Source of the DNA: Planctomycetaceae bacterium
Lineage (GTDB): Bacteria; Planctomycetota; Planctomycetia; Pirellulales; Thermoguttaceae
Assembly: GCA_031256755.1 (NCBI GenBank)
Contig: JAIRPZ010000120.1
Coordinates: 1-14,157, forward strand
DNA length: 14,157 bases
Direction of reading: 5' to 3'
How positions within the stretch are numbered: the first letter of the stretch is position 1; each line of letters starts with the position of its first letter. Shown one piece after another: positions 1 to 7,620 of the stretch. The translations under genes and the position numbers were made by a program. Under the pieces are notes generated by a model, which did no database searches, was not told where the DNA came from, and worked only from the letters and a program-made list of their open reading frames with translations.

Positions 1-330
1 TAATGATAACGGGCGTTTTTAATTCTAATTGATGTTTTATAGATGCCGTCTTGTTCCGATAAACGGATAAAATGATCATCAATGATAATTTTATCGTCAC
101 GGTGAAGTACGGTAAACCGTTCGATACGGCAGCACAAATAATCAAAAAGAAGAGCAGAGAACACCAGCCAATCATTCAAAATACGGGAAAAACAGATTCG
201 GTATTGCAGCCCACTTTGATATAATTATCCAAGCAGGAAGAATAGAGATTAAACTGAACAGAGTCCGGCGGTAATACTTGGCTCTTTTCGCGTTTTCTAC
301 CATTTCTTGATTATATTGATAAACTTTCAT
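1..330 (-). CDS. Doubtful partial minus-strand gene, possibly a frameshifted small membrane protein
   Basis: This stretch is not explained by any confident gene. On the minus strand an ATG at 330 opens a frame that contains a hydrophobic segment (around LFSLISILPAWIIISKW) and stops at 172-174. A second minus frame is open from a stop at 225-227 to the window edge and reads like natural protein (for example HRDDKIIIDDHFIRLSEQDG). A third minus frame has an ATG overlapping the first stop. A single frameshift near 220-230 would join the first two into a protein with one or two N-terminal membrane segments and a polar C-terminal part, which would be cut off by the window edge. I do not recognise the family. 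It is equally possible that this is non-coding sequence that happens to be open. A TTGACA at 394-399 on the minus strand could belong to its promoter, but no good -10 at normal spacing is present. Confidence 0.22.
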
Positions 331-443
331 ATCGGTTATCAGGTGCGGCAGCAAAGTGAGCCGCCGTATTGATACCGTATGATTGTAGTCCGTTGTCAAG
401 ATAAAAACGTTTCCGCGGTGTCAGAAAGCAGTGTCCGAGAAAA

Positions 444-471
444 TTGACAGCCGTTTCCAAAATGTTATTAT
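444..471 (+). promoter_or_regulatory. Sigma70-type promoter of hisD
   Basis: A perfect -35 box TTGACA (444-449) and a -10 box TATTAT (466-471, five of six consensus bases) are separated by 16 bases. The expected transcription start, about seven bases after the -10 box, falls at about 478, which coincides with the hisD ATG at 479. This argues for a leaderless hisD transcript and against the upstream in-frame GTG at 431. Confidence 0.65.
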
Positions 472-478
472 CATGGCT

Positions 479-1822
479 ATGAAAATTCTCCGTATTGATT
501 CCCGCAGCAGTGATGCCGCCCGGCAAATCCGTGAACTGCGTGCAAAATTGAGTCCCAACGGCGATGTTGTCAGCGAAGCCGGAAAAAAACGCACCATCGA
601 ACTCTTCGGCGAACCGCTTACACCCCGCCAAGTTGCCGAAAAAATCTGTAGTGATGTCGAAACCGGCGGCATGAACGCCTTACTGCATTATTCCGCCAAA
701 ATTGACGGTGTCCGTCTCACGCCCGAAACAATCCGTGTCCCGCCCGAAGATTTGCAGGCGGCGGTGAAAAATGCCGGCACGGAATTTCTGACTGCCGTCC
801 GAAATGTCCGAAAAAATATCGTGGAATTTCAACGGGCGATTTTGCACCGGTCTGTCCGAATCGAAAGACCGGGCGGTTATTTGGAAGAGCGTTACCGCCC
901 GCTGCGCCGTATCGGGATTTGTGTTCCCGGCGGTGCGGCAGCGTATCCTTCGACTGTTTTAATGACGGCGGTTCCCGCGCAAGTGGCCGGTGTGAAAGAA
1001 ATTGCGGTGATGGCTCCGCCGACTTCTTTCGGCGCATACAATACCGATATGCTGGCGGTTTGCGGCGAACTCGGCATCACCGAAGTTTATCGGATGGGGG
1101 GTGCGCAGGGCGTTGCGGCATTTGCCTACGGCACAGAAACGATTCCGCAAGCGGATAAAATTGTCGGTCCCGGTAATTTATTCGTTGCATTAGCGAAACA
1201 AAAAGTGTTCGGGACAGTGGATATTGATTCGATTGCCGGTCCGAGTGAAGTGGTTATTATTGTTGACGGTTCGGCAAATCCGGTTTTTACTGCTTACGAT
1301 TTATTGGCGCAAGCCGAGCATTCGCCGGGTGCAAGTATTCTCATCGGCTGGGATGCGGCGGTTCTTGATGCGGCGGTTGGTGCGCTGGAGGAACACGTTT
1401 GCAAAATTGAGCGAGGCGGTCTGGCATTGCAATCGCTGGAATCTTTCGGTGCGGTGATTTTGGTTCGGGATGCGGACGAGGCGTGCCGGTTGACGGATGA
1501 AATTGCGCCGGAGCATCTTCATATTGTTACGGAAAATGCGGAGGAATTGGCGGATAAAATATCGTGTGCCGGAGCGATGTTTCTGGGCAATTACACGCCG
1601 GTGGCGGTTGGCGATTATGCGGCGGGGCCGTCGCATGTTTTGCCGACGAGCGGTACGGCGCGGTTTGCCGGCGGCTTGACGTGCAATGATTTTCTTCGGG
1701 CGAACAGTATTCTGCATTTTGACCGCGGCGGTTTGGCAGGATACTTGCCGGACATTGAAATCCTTGCCGCAAAAGAGGGACTCACCGCCCACGGCGAAAG
1801 CGCAGCGGTGAGGATAAGATAG
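479..1822 (+). CDS. hisD: Histidinol dehydrogenase
   Basis: Catalyses the last two steps of histidine biosynthesis in the cytoplasm: NAD-dependent oxidation of L-histidinol through histidinal to L-histidine, at a zinc site. The 447-residue protein is full length for the family. All key residues are visible: zinc ligands Q278 and H281 in QAEHSPGA, the general base pair E345-H346 in APEHLH, D379 in GDYAAGPSHVLP, and H438 in the C-terminal TAHGESAAVR. Each lies exactly 19 positions after its E. coli counterpart (Q259, H262, E326, H327, D360, H419), which supports the reading frame and the start. ATG 479 (MKILRID) is preferred. ATG 473 is two codons upstream and a GTG at 431 also lies in frame, but the promoter overlaps both of these. 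No other his genes are in the window, so it stands outside a his operon here. No clear terminator follows. Confidence 0.97.
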   Translation: MKILRIDSRSSDAARQIRELRAKLSPNGDVVSEAGKKRTIELFGEPLTPRQVAEKICSDVETGGMNALLHYSAKIDGVRLTPETIRVPPEDLQAAVKNAGTEFLTAVRNVRKNIVEFQRAILHRSVRIERPGGYLEERYRPLRRIGICVPGGAAAYPSTVLMTAVPAQVAGVKEIAVMAPPTSFGAYNTDMLAVCGELGITEVYRMGGAQGVAAFAYGTETIPQADKIVGPGNLFVALAKQKVFGTVDIDSIAGPSEVVIIVDGSANPVFTAYDLLAQAEHSPGASILIGWDAAVLDAAVGALEEHVCKIERGGLALQSLESFGAVILVRDADEACRLTDEIAPEHLHIVTENAEELADKISCAGAMFLGNYTPVAVGDYAAGPSHVLPTSGTARFAGGLTCNDFLRANSILHFDRGGLAGYLPDIEILAAKEGLTAHGESAAVRIR

Positions 1823-1839
1823 CGGATGCGAGCGCATTA

Positions 1840-2279
1840 CCCCCAAAGTTACGATCCGTATCCGCAGTGTTTGTCAGATCCGCAGCAATCATCCTGCGTT
1901 ATTAACTTCGGCACATTTTTAACGAACCGTAATCACTTATTCATATCACGAATACAGCGTTTGCGAAGCACTGCCTTCACCTTCGAAAAACTCAACTCTA
2001 TCGGATTAAAATCAGGATTGTAAGGCGGTAAATACAAAACACGGCAACGCCTTTAAGCGGCTTGGCTTCAAAAGAGCCGGTTTGTTTTTCCTGCCGTTTG
2101 AGTTGTTGAATCCATTGGGCGGGACACGCCGAACTTTTCGGCTGTTTTTCTTTCGGAATGTCCGCTGTGAATATCGTTCATGGCTCTCGCCCGCAAGTCC
2201 ATGGAATAGGATTTTGCCATTGATGTTCTCCGTGAATATCCTTGTGATAATAATATTATGGCATTTTATCAAATATGGG
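1840..2279. mobile_element. Decayed, internally deleted IS630-family element (proposed limits)
   Basis: The transposase remnant at 1849-2220 is bracketed by CCCAAAGTT (1842-1850) and, inverted, CCCATATTT (reverse complement of 2271-2279), seven of nine matching. These may be eroded terminal inverted repeats; a TA dinucleotide (1838-1839), the usual IS630 target, lies just outside the left one. No clean TA flanks the right one, so the limits are tentative. The element would be about 440 bp against about 1.1 kb for a complete IS630 member, so most of the transposase has been lost. It sits in the 482-base gap between hisD and the glycosyltransferase gene. Apart from this remnant I see nothing in that gap. 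Confidence 0.45.
1849..2220 (-). pseudogene. IS630-family transposase remnant (HTH start joined to DDE end)
   Basis: On the minus strand an ATG at 2220 begins MAKSYSMDLRARAMNDIHSG and continues through AEKFGVS, the N-terminal helix-turn-helix of IS630-type transposases. A frameshift then leads to PQWIQQLKRQEKQTGSFEAK, the end of that HTH region. Shortly after KPLKG, the reading jumps, with another frameshift, straight to LYLPPYNPDFNPIELSFSKV, the family's C-terminal block carrying the last acidic catalytic residue (E of NPIE). About 180 residues, including the first two catalytic aspartates, are missing. Further on an in-frame TGA (1933-1935) interrupts the tail, which resumes to ITQDDCCGSDKHCGYGS and a normal end at 1849-1851; this matches the typical C-terminal region of the family. 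The gene cannot make an active enzyme. Recognition is from memory of family motifs and is strong for both ends. Confidence 0.85.
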
Positions 2280-2304
2280 ACAAGAACAAAACGGATTATT
2301 CTTC

Positions 2305-3081
2305 CTATTCTTCTTTTTGCGGCGGAAAGAACCGACGCTGCAACGCCCAACGGTAACGGTGCAGCCGCCGCAGATTCCGGGTTACAAACCGGTAAGGCAA
2401 AACCGTCAAAAAACAGAACCGGTGCAGCGACCCCGGCGGATACCGGAATTTATCACTGCCGGTGATTTGCGAATCTTTGGACTTTTCCGTCAGTTTGACC
2501 GGAAAAGGGGCAACAGTGACCTCCCGAATCCCGTAAGGCAGCGAAAAAAACATTGCCAAGTCCCAATAAACACGCATCGTGCCGTAATGCCGAAGAAACA
2601 TGTCGGCGGCTTTCCGGTTCAGTAAATAACATGCCGCCGAAGTACAGCACCGCAAGTCGGAAACCAATTGATACCCGCCTCCCAAATCCGCAAACGGAAG
2701 ATACGCCTTTTGCCGGAAGCCGGCGAGACGCACTAAATCCCACACCTCCGCATAACGCAGCACCTTCTGCAAAACATCAGGCAACTCGTCCGTTCCGGCA
2801 ATATCATCTTCACCGATGAGACCGTACTCCTCGCCGGAATCTAAAAACATCCGCATAGCTTTCAGATGACTGTTATAACAGGCGATTTGATTCGGATTGA
2901 TCCGGTGACCATGACAAAGAAAAAATCCCCAAGGAGAAAAATTCGGATAAGGAGGCGTTAATGTGCTGCCGTCCACTGCCGGAACACGGATAATGTTCAG
3001 GTCTTTCAAACCGGCAGAACCGGTCACCATGTTCCATCGTTCCGTCGCTCTGTCCAAATTGATAATGTAACAATTAAGCAT
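2305..3081 (-). CDS. Glycosyltransferase family 25 protein (LPS/surface glycan type)
   Basis: Probable cytoplasmic sugar transferase acting on a surface polysaccharide or glycoprotein; donor and acceptor cannot be read from sequence. The start MLNCYIINLDRATERW matches the family opening (YVINLDRSxxR), the middle shows ACYNSHLKAMRMFLD (typically C-x-SH), and EYGLIGEDDI carries the EDD metal/nucleotide-sugar motif at residues 91-93. The 258-residue length is normal for the family. ATG 3081 is chosen over an upstream in-frame TTG at 3108 because the family motif begins right after it and a GGAG lies four bases before it (3086-3089 on the plus strand). The C-terminus is very basic (FVTRNLRRLHRYRW, then RRFF), perhaps for membrane contact. 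No other glycan genes are adjacent; the IS630 remnant lies immediately downstream and the diheme/SUMF1 gene is divergent. Confidence 0.85.
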   Translation of the reverse strand: MLNCYIINLDRATERWNMVTGSAGLKDLNIIRVPAVDGSTLTPPYPNFSPWGFFLCHGHRINPNQIACYNSHLKAMRMFLDSGEEYGLIGEDDIAGTDELPDVLQKVLRYAEVWDLVRLAGFRQKAYLPFADLGGGYQLVSDLRCCTSAACYLLNRKAADMFLRHYGTMRVYWDLAMFFSLPYGIREVTVAPFPVKLTEKSKDSQITGSDKFRYPPGSLHRFCFLTVLPYRFVTRNLRRLHRYRWALQRRFFPPQKEE

Positions 3082-3204
3082 AATGCTCCGTAAAGGTTTG
3101 TCCCGCAAAAACCGGCTCCGAACTTCTCACGCAAACGGCAAACTTTACTCACTCCCGATAACTGCCGGCTGCCGCAGCCCGACAGCAATTCCACCGGCTG
3201 CCCA

Positions 3205-3233
3205 TTGTAATCCAATGCACCCGGTGATACAAT
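3205..3233 (+). promoter_or_regulatory. Promoter of the diheme/SUMF1 gene
   Basis: TTGTAA (3205-3210) and TACAAT (3228-3233) are separated by 17 bases, with TG one base before the -10 box (extended -10). Expected start of transcription is about 3240, giving a leader of about 38 bases. Confidence 0.55.
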
Positions 3234-3265
3234 CAGGAACAGTTTCAATGTTTGTTTCTCTAATT

Positions 3266-3270
3266 GAGGT
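3266..3270 (+). promoter_or_regulatory. Ribosome binding site that fixes the start of the 3278 gene
   Basis: GAGGT lies eight bases before ATG 3278. It supports this start over the in-frame codon at 3083, which would add 65 residues with no family resemblance ahead of a clear signal peptide. Confidence 0.65.
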
Positions 3271-3277
3271 AAAAAGT

Positions 3278-6200
3278 ATGCTGCGTATTTTTATTTCTCT
3301 CCTGTTTTGTCTTGTTCCGTTCGCCGCTTTCGCTTTCGACAACGGACGCACCCCGGTGAACACGCCGGAATCCGCCAAACGGATGATCGAAGACCTGATA
3401 CAGAATTTCGGCAATAAATACCCGAAAGGAAAAGAATACTTGCAGCGGGTCAATGATCTCGCCGGAAAACTCAAAGAACCCGATAAAAATCCCGATGCCC
3501 GGAAAGAATTCGATGCCCTGCTCCGTGAAGCCGCACTCGCCAATCCGCTGCTTGATTTCGACAAAATTCTGGTTGTCCGCCGGGACAAAAAACGGGGATT
3601 CGGTTTCATCGGTCTCAATTCGCATACTAACGAAAACATGCCCCGAAACGGTTTCGATAACGAATTGGCCGTTTTAAGTCATTTACGCACCGCGCCGAAG
3701 TTGACACCGTTTTACCGCCATCTTGATTTCGGTTCGCCGATCCGCGATCCCGACCTTCACTTTGACGGTCAACGGATTATGTTTTCTGCGATTGAAAAAG
3801 CCAATTACAACGGCAAAGACGAACTCCGCTGGGCGGTTTATGAAGTCGGCATTGACGGGCAAAACCTGAAAAAACTGACTCCGTTCATCCACGATGTCGA
3901 TTGGTTTGATTCCTGCTACCTTCCTGAAGAAGGGGCGTTTATTACTGCTTCGACTGCCGGTATGCAGGGATTGCCCTGCGAAAACGGCGGCAGACCGATG
4001 GTCAACCTCTACCGCGTTGATCTTGCCAAAGACGGCGGCGAGCCGAAAATCCGGCAATTAACTTTTGAACAAGACAGCGATTGGCATCCTACGGTGATGA
4101 GTGACGGGCGCGTAATGTATCTCCGCTGGGAATACTCCGATATTCCGCACTATACAAGCCGGATGCTCTTTGCCATGCAGCCGGACGGACGGCAGCAGCG
4201 TGCCTTGTGGGGAAGCGGTTCGCTTTTTCCGACTGCCTACCGGAATCCCCGGCAGATTCCCGGTCATTCCAGTATGGTTCTCGGCGTGTTGAGCGGACAC
4301 CACGTCGCCTACGGCGGAATGCCGGAAACCGGACGGCTGATGCTGCTGAATCCGCAGTATGCTTCCAAATATCCTTTCCGTTTTGATCCGGCCTCGAAAG
4401 AGTGGGGACCCGAAGGAAATCATATCAACGTCTTTCCGCGTGTTTTTCCGAAAGAAGAAACCGGCTGCGTGCAGGAAATCCCCGGCTACGGGAAAGACGT
4501 TGTCGGCAACATCTACGATAATCAGGGCGGAATCGGAACATACCGGTTCGTCTATCCCTATCCGCTGCACGAAAATTATTACCTCGTCAGTATGAAACGG
4601 TATGACAAGCCCACTTTCGGGCTTTATCTTGCGGACAGATTCGACAATCTGACGCAGATTCTTGAAATGCCGGAACATTCCCTCTTTTTCGCAACGCCGC
4701 TGATGCCCCGTCCGCGTCCGCCGGTCAAACCGGACATCACCGAGCCGGATAATATGACCGGATCAATGTTCATCACCGATATTTATCATGGCGAAGGTTT
4801 GAAAGGCGTTCCCCGCGGAACCGTCAAATCGCTTCGGATATTCGCTTATCACTTCGGTTTCCGGCGGAGCGGCGGACATGAATCAGTCGGACAAAATGCC
4901 AGTTGGGACATTAAACGGATTCTCGGAACCGTTCCGGTCGAAGAGGACGGATCGGCAAGTTTCAATGTTCCCGCCAACACTCCGATTTCAATTCAAGCCC
5001 TTGATGCAGACGGACGGGCGGTGCAACTGATGCGGTCATGGACGGTTTGTATGCCGGGCGAGCAGCAGTCCTGTGTCGGTTGCCACGAGTTGCCGAATGA
5101 GGTGACTCCGACCAAAGCCGTTGCCGCCTCCAAACGTCCGCCGAGCGAAATCAAACCATGGTACGGACAGGCACGTTCCTTTGGTTACGAAGCGGAAATT
5201 CAGCCGATGCTGGAAAAGCATTGCGTGTCGTGTCACAACGACGCAACGCAAAAAGATCGGAAAATGATTTCATTTGAAGCCCGTAATACCGGTAAATGGC
5301 AGACGGATACGTCTTATGCCGCCCTGAATCCGTATGTTTGGCGACCGGGACCCGAACCCGATATGGCGGTTCTGCCGCCGGGCGATTATCACGCATCGGT
5401 CAGCGAATTGATCCAGCGGCTGCAAAAAGGACATTACGGCGTGCAACTGGATAAAGAAGCGTGGGATCGCCTCTACACGTGGATTGACCTGAACGTTCCG
5501 TATCGGGGACAGTGGTCGAATCCGCCTTACGAAACACGCCGCCTTGAACTGTCGAAATTGTACGCCAACTTGGACACGAATCCCGAAGAAGAGTACCGCT
5601 CGGCACTGAAATCGCGGCAGCAAATCGAAACGCCGAAATTGTCGCCGGAACAATTGGACGAAGTTGTTCAAAAGTTTACGGCAAAGGACCATTTAACGCT
5701 CCGGTCTTTCCCGTTTGATACGGAAACCGCTGTCAGAATGCAGCGTCCTTCGGCAGAGGAATCGTTCAGAATGACGGTGAGTATCGGCAGTCCGCCGGCA
5801 CCGACCGCAAAGACGGGTTTACCGGCGGACACTTCGGCTGCGTGGAAGCCCGGTGACGATCTTAATGGACGCACGGCCGCACCGCTTTCGGAAAAAGTGT
5901 CGCTGAACGATAACACAAAAATTACGTTTGTTCGGATACCGGCAGGCGAATACATTATGGGACAACTGGACGGTTTGCCGGATGAACAAAAACGGAAGAT
6001 TGTCAAAATCGAAAAACCGTTCTGGATTGCCGAATCGGAAATTACCAACGGTCAATACGGAGTGTTCGATCCCGAACATGATACGCGGTACTTGCATGAA
6101 GACGGCAAAGATCACGTTGTGCCGGGTTATATTGCGAATCATCCTGACCAGCCCGTGGCGAGGATTTCGTTTCAGGAAGCGGAAGCGTTTTGCCGCTGGC

Positions 6201-6721
6201 TTTCTGAAAAATTACGGGATTCCAAAGCCGGAAATGTGAACGCTCCGGTAACGGCAAAACTACCGACCGAAGCGGAATGGGAATGGGCAGCGCGTGCCGG
6301 TACGGATACGCCGTTCTGGTACGGCGACCGTAATACGGACTTTTCAAAGTATGCGAATCTTGCCGGCGCAGAAGTACAGAAAACAGCCACCACATGGGAA
6401 CGCGGAGCAACGCTTCACATTCGCAGGGACTATGATCTGAAACAGATATATCCTCTTCGGGACAACCGTTTTTCGGACAAGTGGTTTGTCGTGGATTATG
6501 CGAAGCAGTATGAACCGAATCCCTGGGGCTTGTATGATATGATCGGCAATGTGTGGGAGTGGACGTATCCTGAACCGGACTCGGCAGCGGCGGGGAAAGT
6601 GGTTGCCCGCGGCGGCAGTTGGAAGGATCGCCCTCAATTTTCCGGTTCGTCGACGCGGGTTATTTACGAACCATGGCAAAAAGTCATGAATGTCGGATTT
6701 CGCCCGATCCTCACTGAATAA
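3278..6721 (+). CDS. Secreted diheme protein: hydrazine-synthase-alpha-like region fused to a SUMF1/FGE-like domain
   Basis: A 1147-residue exported protein. Residues 1-20 form a signal peptide (MLRIFISLLFCLVPFAAFAF). After a helical region comes a long part with beta-propeller-like repeats (LHFDGQRIMFSA, SDWHPTVMSDGRVMYLRWEY). This leads into two c-type heme sites, C599-V-G-C602-H603 (in GEQQSCVGCHE) and C649-V-S-C652-H653 (in MLEKHCVSCHND). The arrangement resembles the alpha subunit of hydrazine synthase and its many non-anammox relatives, whose function is unknown. Residues about 881-1147 are a formylglycine-generating-enzyme/SUMF1 fold (FVRIPAGEYIMG, AESEITNGQY, LPTEAEWEWAARAG, GNVWEWT, ARGGSW, VGFRPI). 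The C-terminal catalytic cysteines of true FGE are absent: the stretch between GGSW and VGFR contains no cysteine, so sulfatase activation is unlikely. Periplasmic location follows from the signal peptide and hemes. No hydrazine synthase beta/gamma partners are nearby, so an anammox role is not supported. Confidence 0.85.
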   Translation: MLRIFISLLFCLVPFAAFAFDNGRTPVNTPESAKRMIEDLIQNFGNKYPKGKEYLQRVNDLAGKLKEPDKNPDARKEFDALLREAALANPLLDFDKILVVRRDKKRGFGFIGLNSHTNENMPRNGFDNELAVLSHLRTAPKLTPFYRHLDFGSPIRDPDLHFDGQRIMFSAIEKANYNGKDELRWAVYEVGIDGQNLKKLTPFIHDVDWFDSCYLPEEGAFITASTAGMQGLPCENGGRPMVNLYRVDLAKDGGEPKIRQLTFEQDSDWHPTVMSDGRVMYLRWEYSDIPHYTSRMLFAMQPDGRQQRALWGSGSLFPTAYRNPRQIPGHSSMVLGVLSGHHVAYGGMPETGRLMLLNPQYASKYPFRFDPASKEWGPEGNHINVFPRVFPKEETGCVQEIPGYGKDVVGNIYDNQGGIGTYRFVYPYPLHENYYLVSMKRYDKPTFGLYLADRFDNLTQILEMPEHSLFFATPLMPRPRPPVKPDITEPDNMTGSMFITDIYHGEGLKGVPRGTVKSLRIFAYHFGFRRSGGHESVGQNASWDIKRILGTVPVEEDGSASFNVPANTPISIQALDADGRAVQLMRSWTVCMPGEQQSCVGCHELPNEVTPTKAVAASKRPPSEIKPWYGQARSFGYEAEIQPMLEKHCVSCHNDATQKDRKMISFEARNTGKWQTDTSYAALNPYVWRPGPEPDMAVLPPGDYHASVSELIQRLQKGHYGVQLDKEAWDRLYTWIDLNVPYRGQWSNPPYETRRLELSKLYANLDTNPEEEYRSALKSRQQIETPKLSPEQLDEVVQKFTAKDHLTLRSFPFDTETAVRMQRPSAEESFRMTVSIGSPPAPTAKTGLPADTSAAWKPGDDLNGRTAAPLSEKVSLNDNTKITFVRIPAGEYIMGQLDGLPDEQKRKIVKIEKPFWIAESEITNGQYGVFDPEHDTRYLHEDGKDHVVPGYIANHPDQPVARISFQEAEAFCRWLSEKLRDSKAGNVNAPVTAKLPTEAEWEWAARAGTDTPFWYGDRNTDFSKYANLAGAEVQKTATTWERGATLHIRRDYDLKQIYPLRDNRFSDKWFVVDYAKQYEPNPWGLYDMIGNVWEWTYPEPDSAAAGKVVARGGSWKDRPQFSGSSTRVIYEPWQKVMNVGFRPILTE

Positions 6722-6795
6722 GCGAAGGATAGAGAGTTTAGCAAGTTCGGGGATTTTGTGAAAGTACGCAGAAATCGTTATGCAGCAAATTTTGC

Positions 6796-6824
6796 GGGCG
6801 GGGGGAAGAAGGGGCAACCCGCCC
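6796..6824. terminator. GC-rich hairpin after the diheme/SUMF1 gene
   Basis: GGGCGGG (6796-6802) pairs perfectly with CCCGCCC (6818-6824) over a 15-base loop. It lies 75 bases after the stop codon and abuts the next promoter's -35 box. There is no U-run, so it is a weak intrinsic terminator at best, but it could insulate the downstream promoter. Confidence 0.3.
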
Positions 6825-6853
6825 TTGACAAACGGCAATGATTGGTGTAAAAT
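6825..6853 (+). promoter_or_regulatory. Near-consensus promoter of the regulator/radical SAM pair
   Basis: TTGACA (6825-6830, perfect) and TAAAAT (6848-6853, five of six) are separated by exactly 17 bases, with TG directly before the -10 box. Expected start is about 6860, leaving a leader of about 125 bases to ATG 6985. Confidence 0.75.
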
Positions 6854-6984
6854 GACACTATTGATTTCTGAAACCGCAAGAAACGGCAAACAGTAACGAT
6901 AAACCGTACGCAGCAGATCTGATGAAAAGCGTTCACATCATTTCTGTTAAGCCCGTTTTCATTCCCTTAATTTACTTTTACATA

Positions 6985-7587
6985 ATGGCAGTCAAAAGCG
7001 TTTATACAACCGGCGAAGCGGCTCAAATTTGCAAAGTGAGTCAGCAAACGATCATCCGCTGTTTCGACAGCGGAATCCTGCATGGGTTCCGCGTTCCCCG
7101 GAGCCGAATGCGCCGGATTCCCCGCGACTCACTCATCGCCTTTATGCAGCAGGAAGGCATTCCGACCGATGCTCTCGAACTCGGACAACTAAAAATTCTC
7201 ATTGCCATTCATGAACCGGTTTTTGTTAAAAAACTGGCTTCTATGCTTGACAGTACCGGACATTATGCTGTCCGCGGAGCCACTAACGGTTTCGATGCCG
7301 GCGTGATGGTCGGCTCATACCAACCTGATTTAGTCGTTCTCGATGCCGCCCTTCCCGGTCTAAACAGTAAAGCAATCTGCGGCAAAGATATTTGCATCCA
7401 TATCCGCAATAATACCGCAACGGCGAAGGTACCGATCATCTGTATCGGCGAAAATCTGCGGAAGGGGAAAATTACCGAACTGCACGAAGCCGGTGTCAAT
7501 GAGTTTTTATCGAAACCGGTTGATGTCGAAACATTGACAGACAGAATTGGGCGTATGCTCGGAATCCATGAATACAGGAAAAAATAA
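6985..7587 (+). CDS. Helix-turn-helix regulator with a degenerate receiver domain
   Basis: A 200-residue cytoplasmic DNA-binding protein. Residues 5-55 are an excisionase/MerR-like helix-turn-helix (VYTTGEAAQICKVSQQTIIR through RRIPRDSLIAFM). Residues 69-195 are a CheY-like receiver. The phospho-acceptor is kept (D120 in PDLVVLDAALPG) and so is the conserved lysine (K177 in FLSKPVD). The acidic pair that normally binds magnesium is replaced by I75-H76 (ILIAIHEP instead of ILIVDDEP), and the usual Thr/Ser in the fourth strand is not evident (PIICIGEN). Phosphorylation is therefore doubtful. ATG 6985 (MAVKSVYTTGEAA) is preferred over an in-frame ATG at 6922 because the family begins just before the HTH and the extra 21 residues are hydrophobic and unlike it. 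No clear ribosome binding site precedes either. The radical SAM gene follows after 33 bases, probably in one transcript. Domain order (HTH first, receiver second) is reversed from classic response regulators. Confidence 0.85.
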   Translation: MAVKSVYTTGEAAQICKVSQQTIIRCFDSGILHGFRVPRSRMRRIPRDSLIAFMQQEGIPTDALELGQLKILIAIHEPVFVKKLASMLDSTGHYAVRGATNGFDAGVMVGSYQPDLVVLDAALPGLNSKAICGKDICIHIRNNTATAKVPIICIGENLRKGKITELHEAGVNEFLSKPVDVETLTDRIGRMLGIHEYRKK

Positions 7588-7620
7588 TCTCCGTCGTTTT
7601 TTCCGGCAGAAACAGAATCC

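Noticed and set aside
1301..1846. Long minus-strand open frame opposite hisD, rich in Arg and His
   Set aside because: It lies antisense to a verified gene, has the skewed composition of a reverse-frame shadow, and shows no recognisable motif.
2012..2350. 112-codon minus-strand open frame across the IS630 remnant
   Set aside because: It only partly follows the transposase frames and reads out of frame over the conserved C-terminal block; it is a by-product of the frameshifts.
3083..3277. N-terminal extension of the diheme/SUMF1 protein from an upstream in-frame codon
   Set aside because: A signal peptide and a GAGG ribosome site mark ATG 3278, and the promoter at 3205-3233 lies inside the proposed extension.
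4058..4678. 206-codon minus-strand open frame inside the diheme/SUMF1 gene
   Set aside because: It is fully antisense to a clear coding region with no start signal or family motif; codon bias of the plus strand explains the lack of stops.
3278..6721. Anammox hydrazine synthase
   Set aside because: Only an alpha-like architecture is present, fused to SUMF1, without beta/gamma subunit genes and without the active-site Tyr spacing; similar proteins occur outside anammox bacteria.
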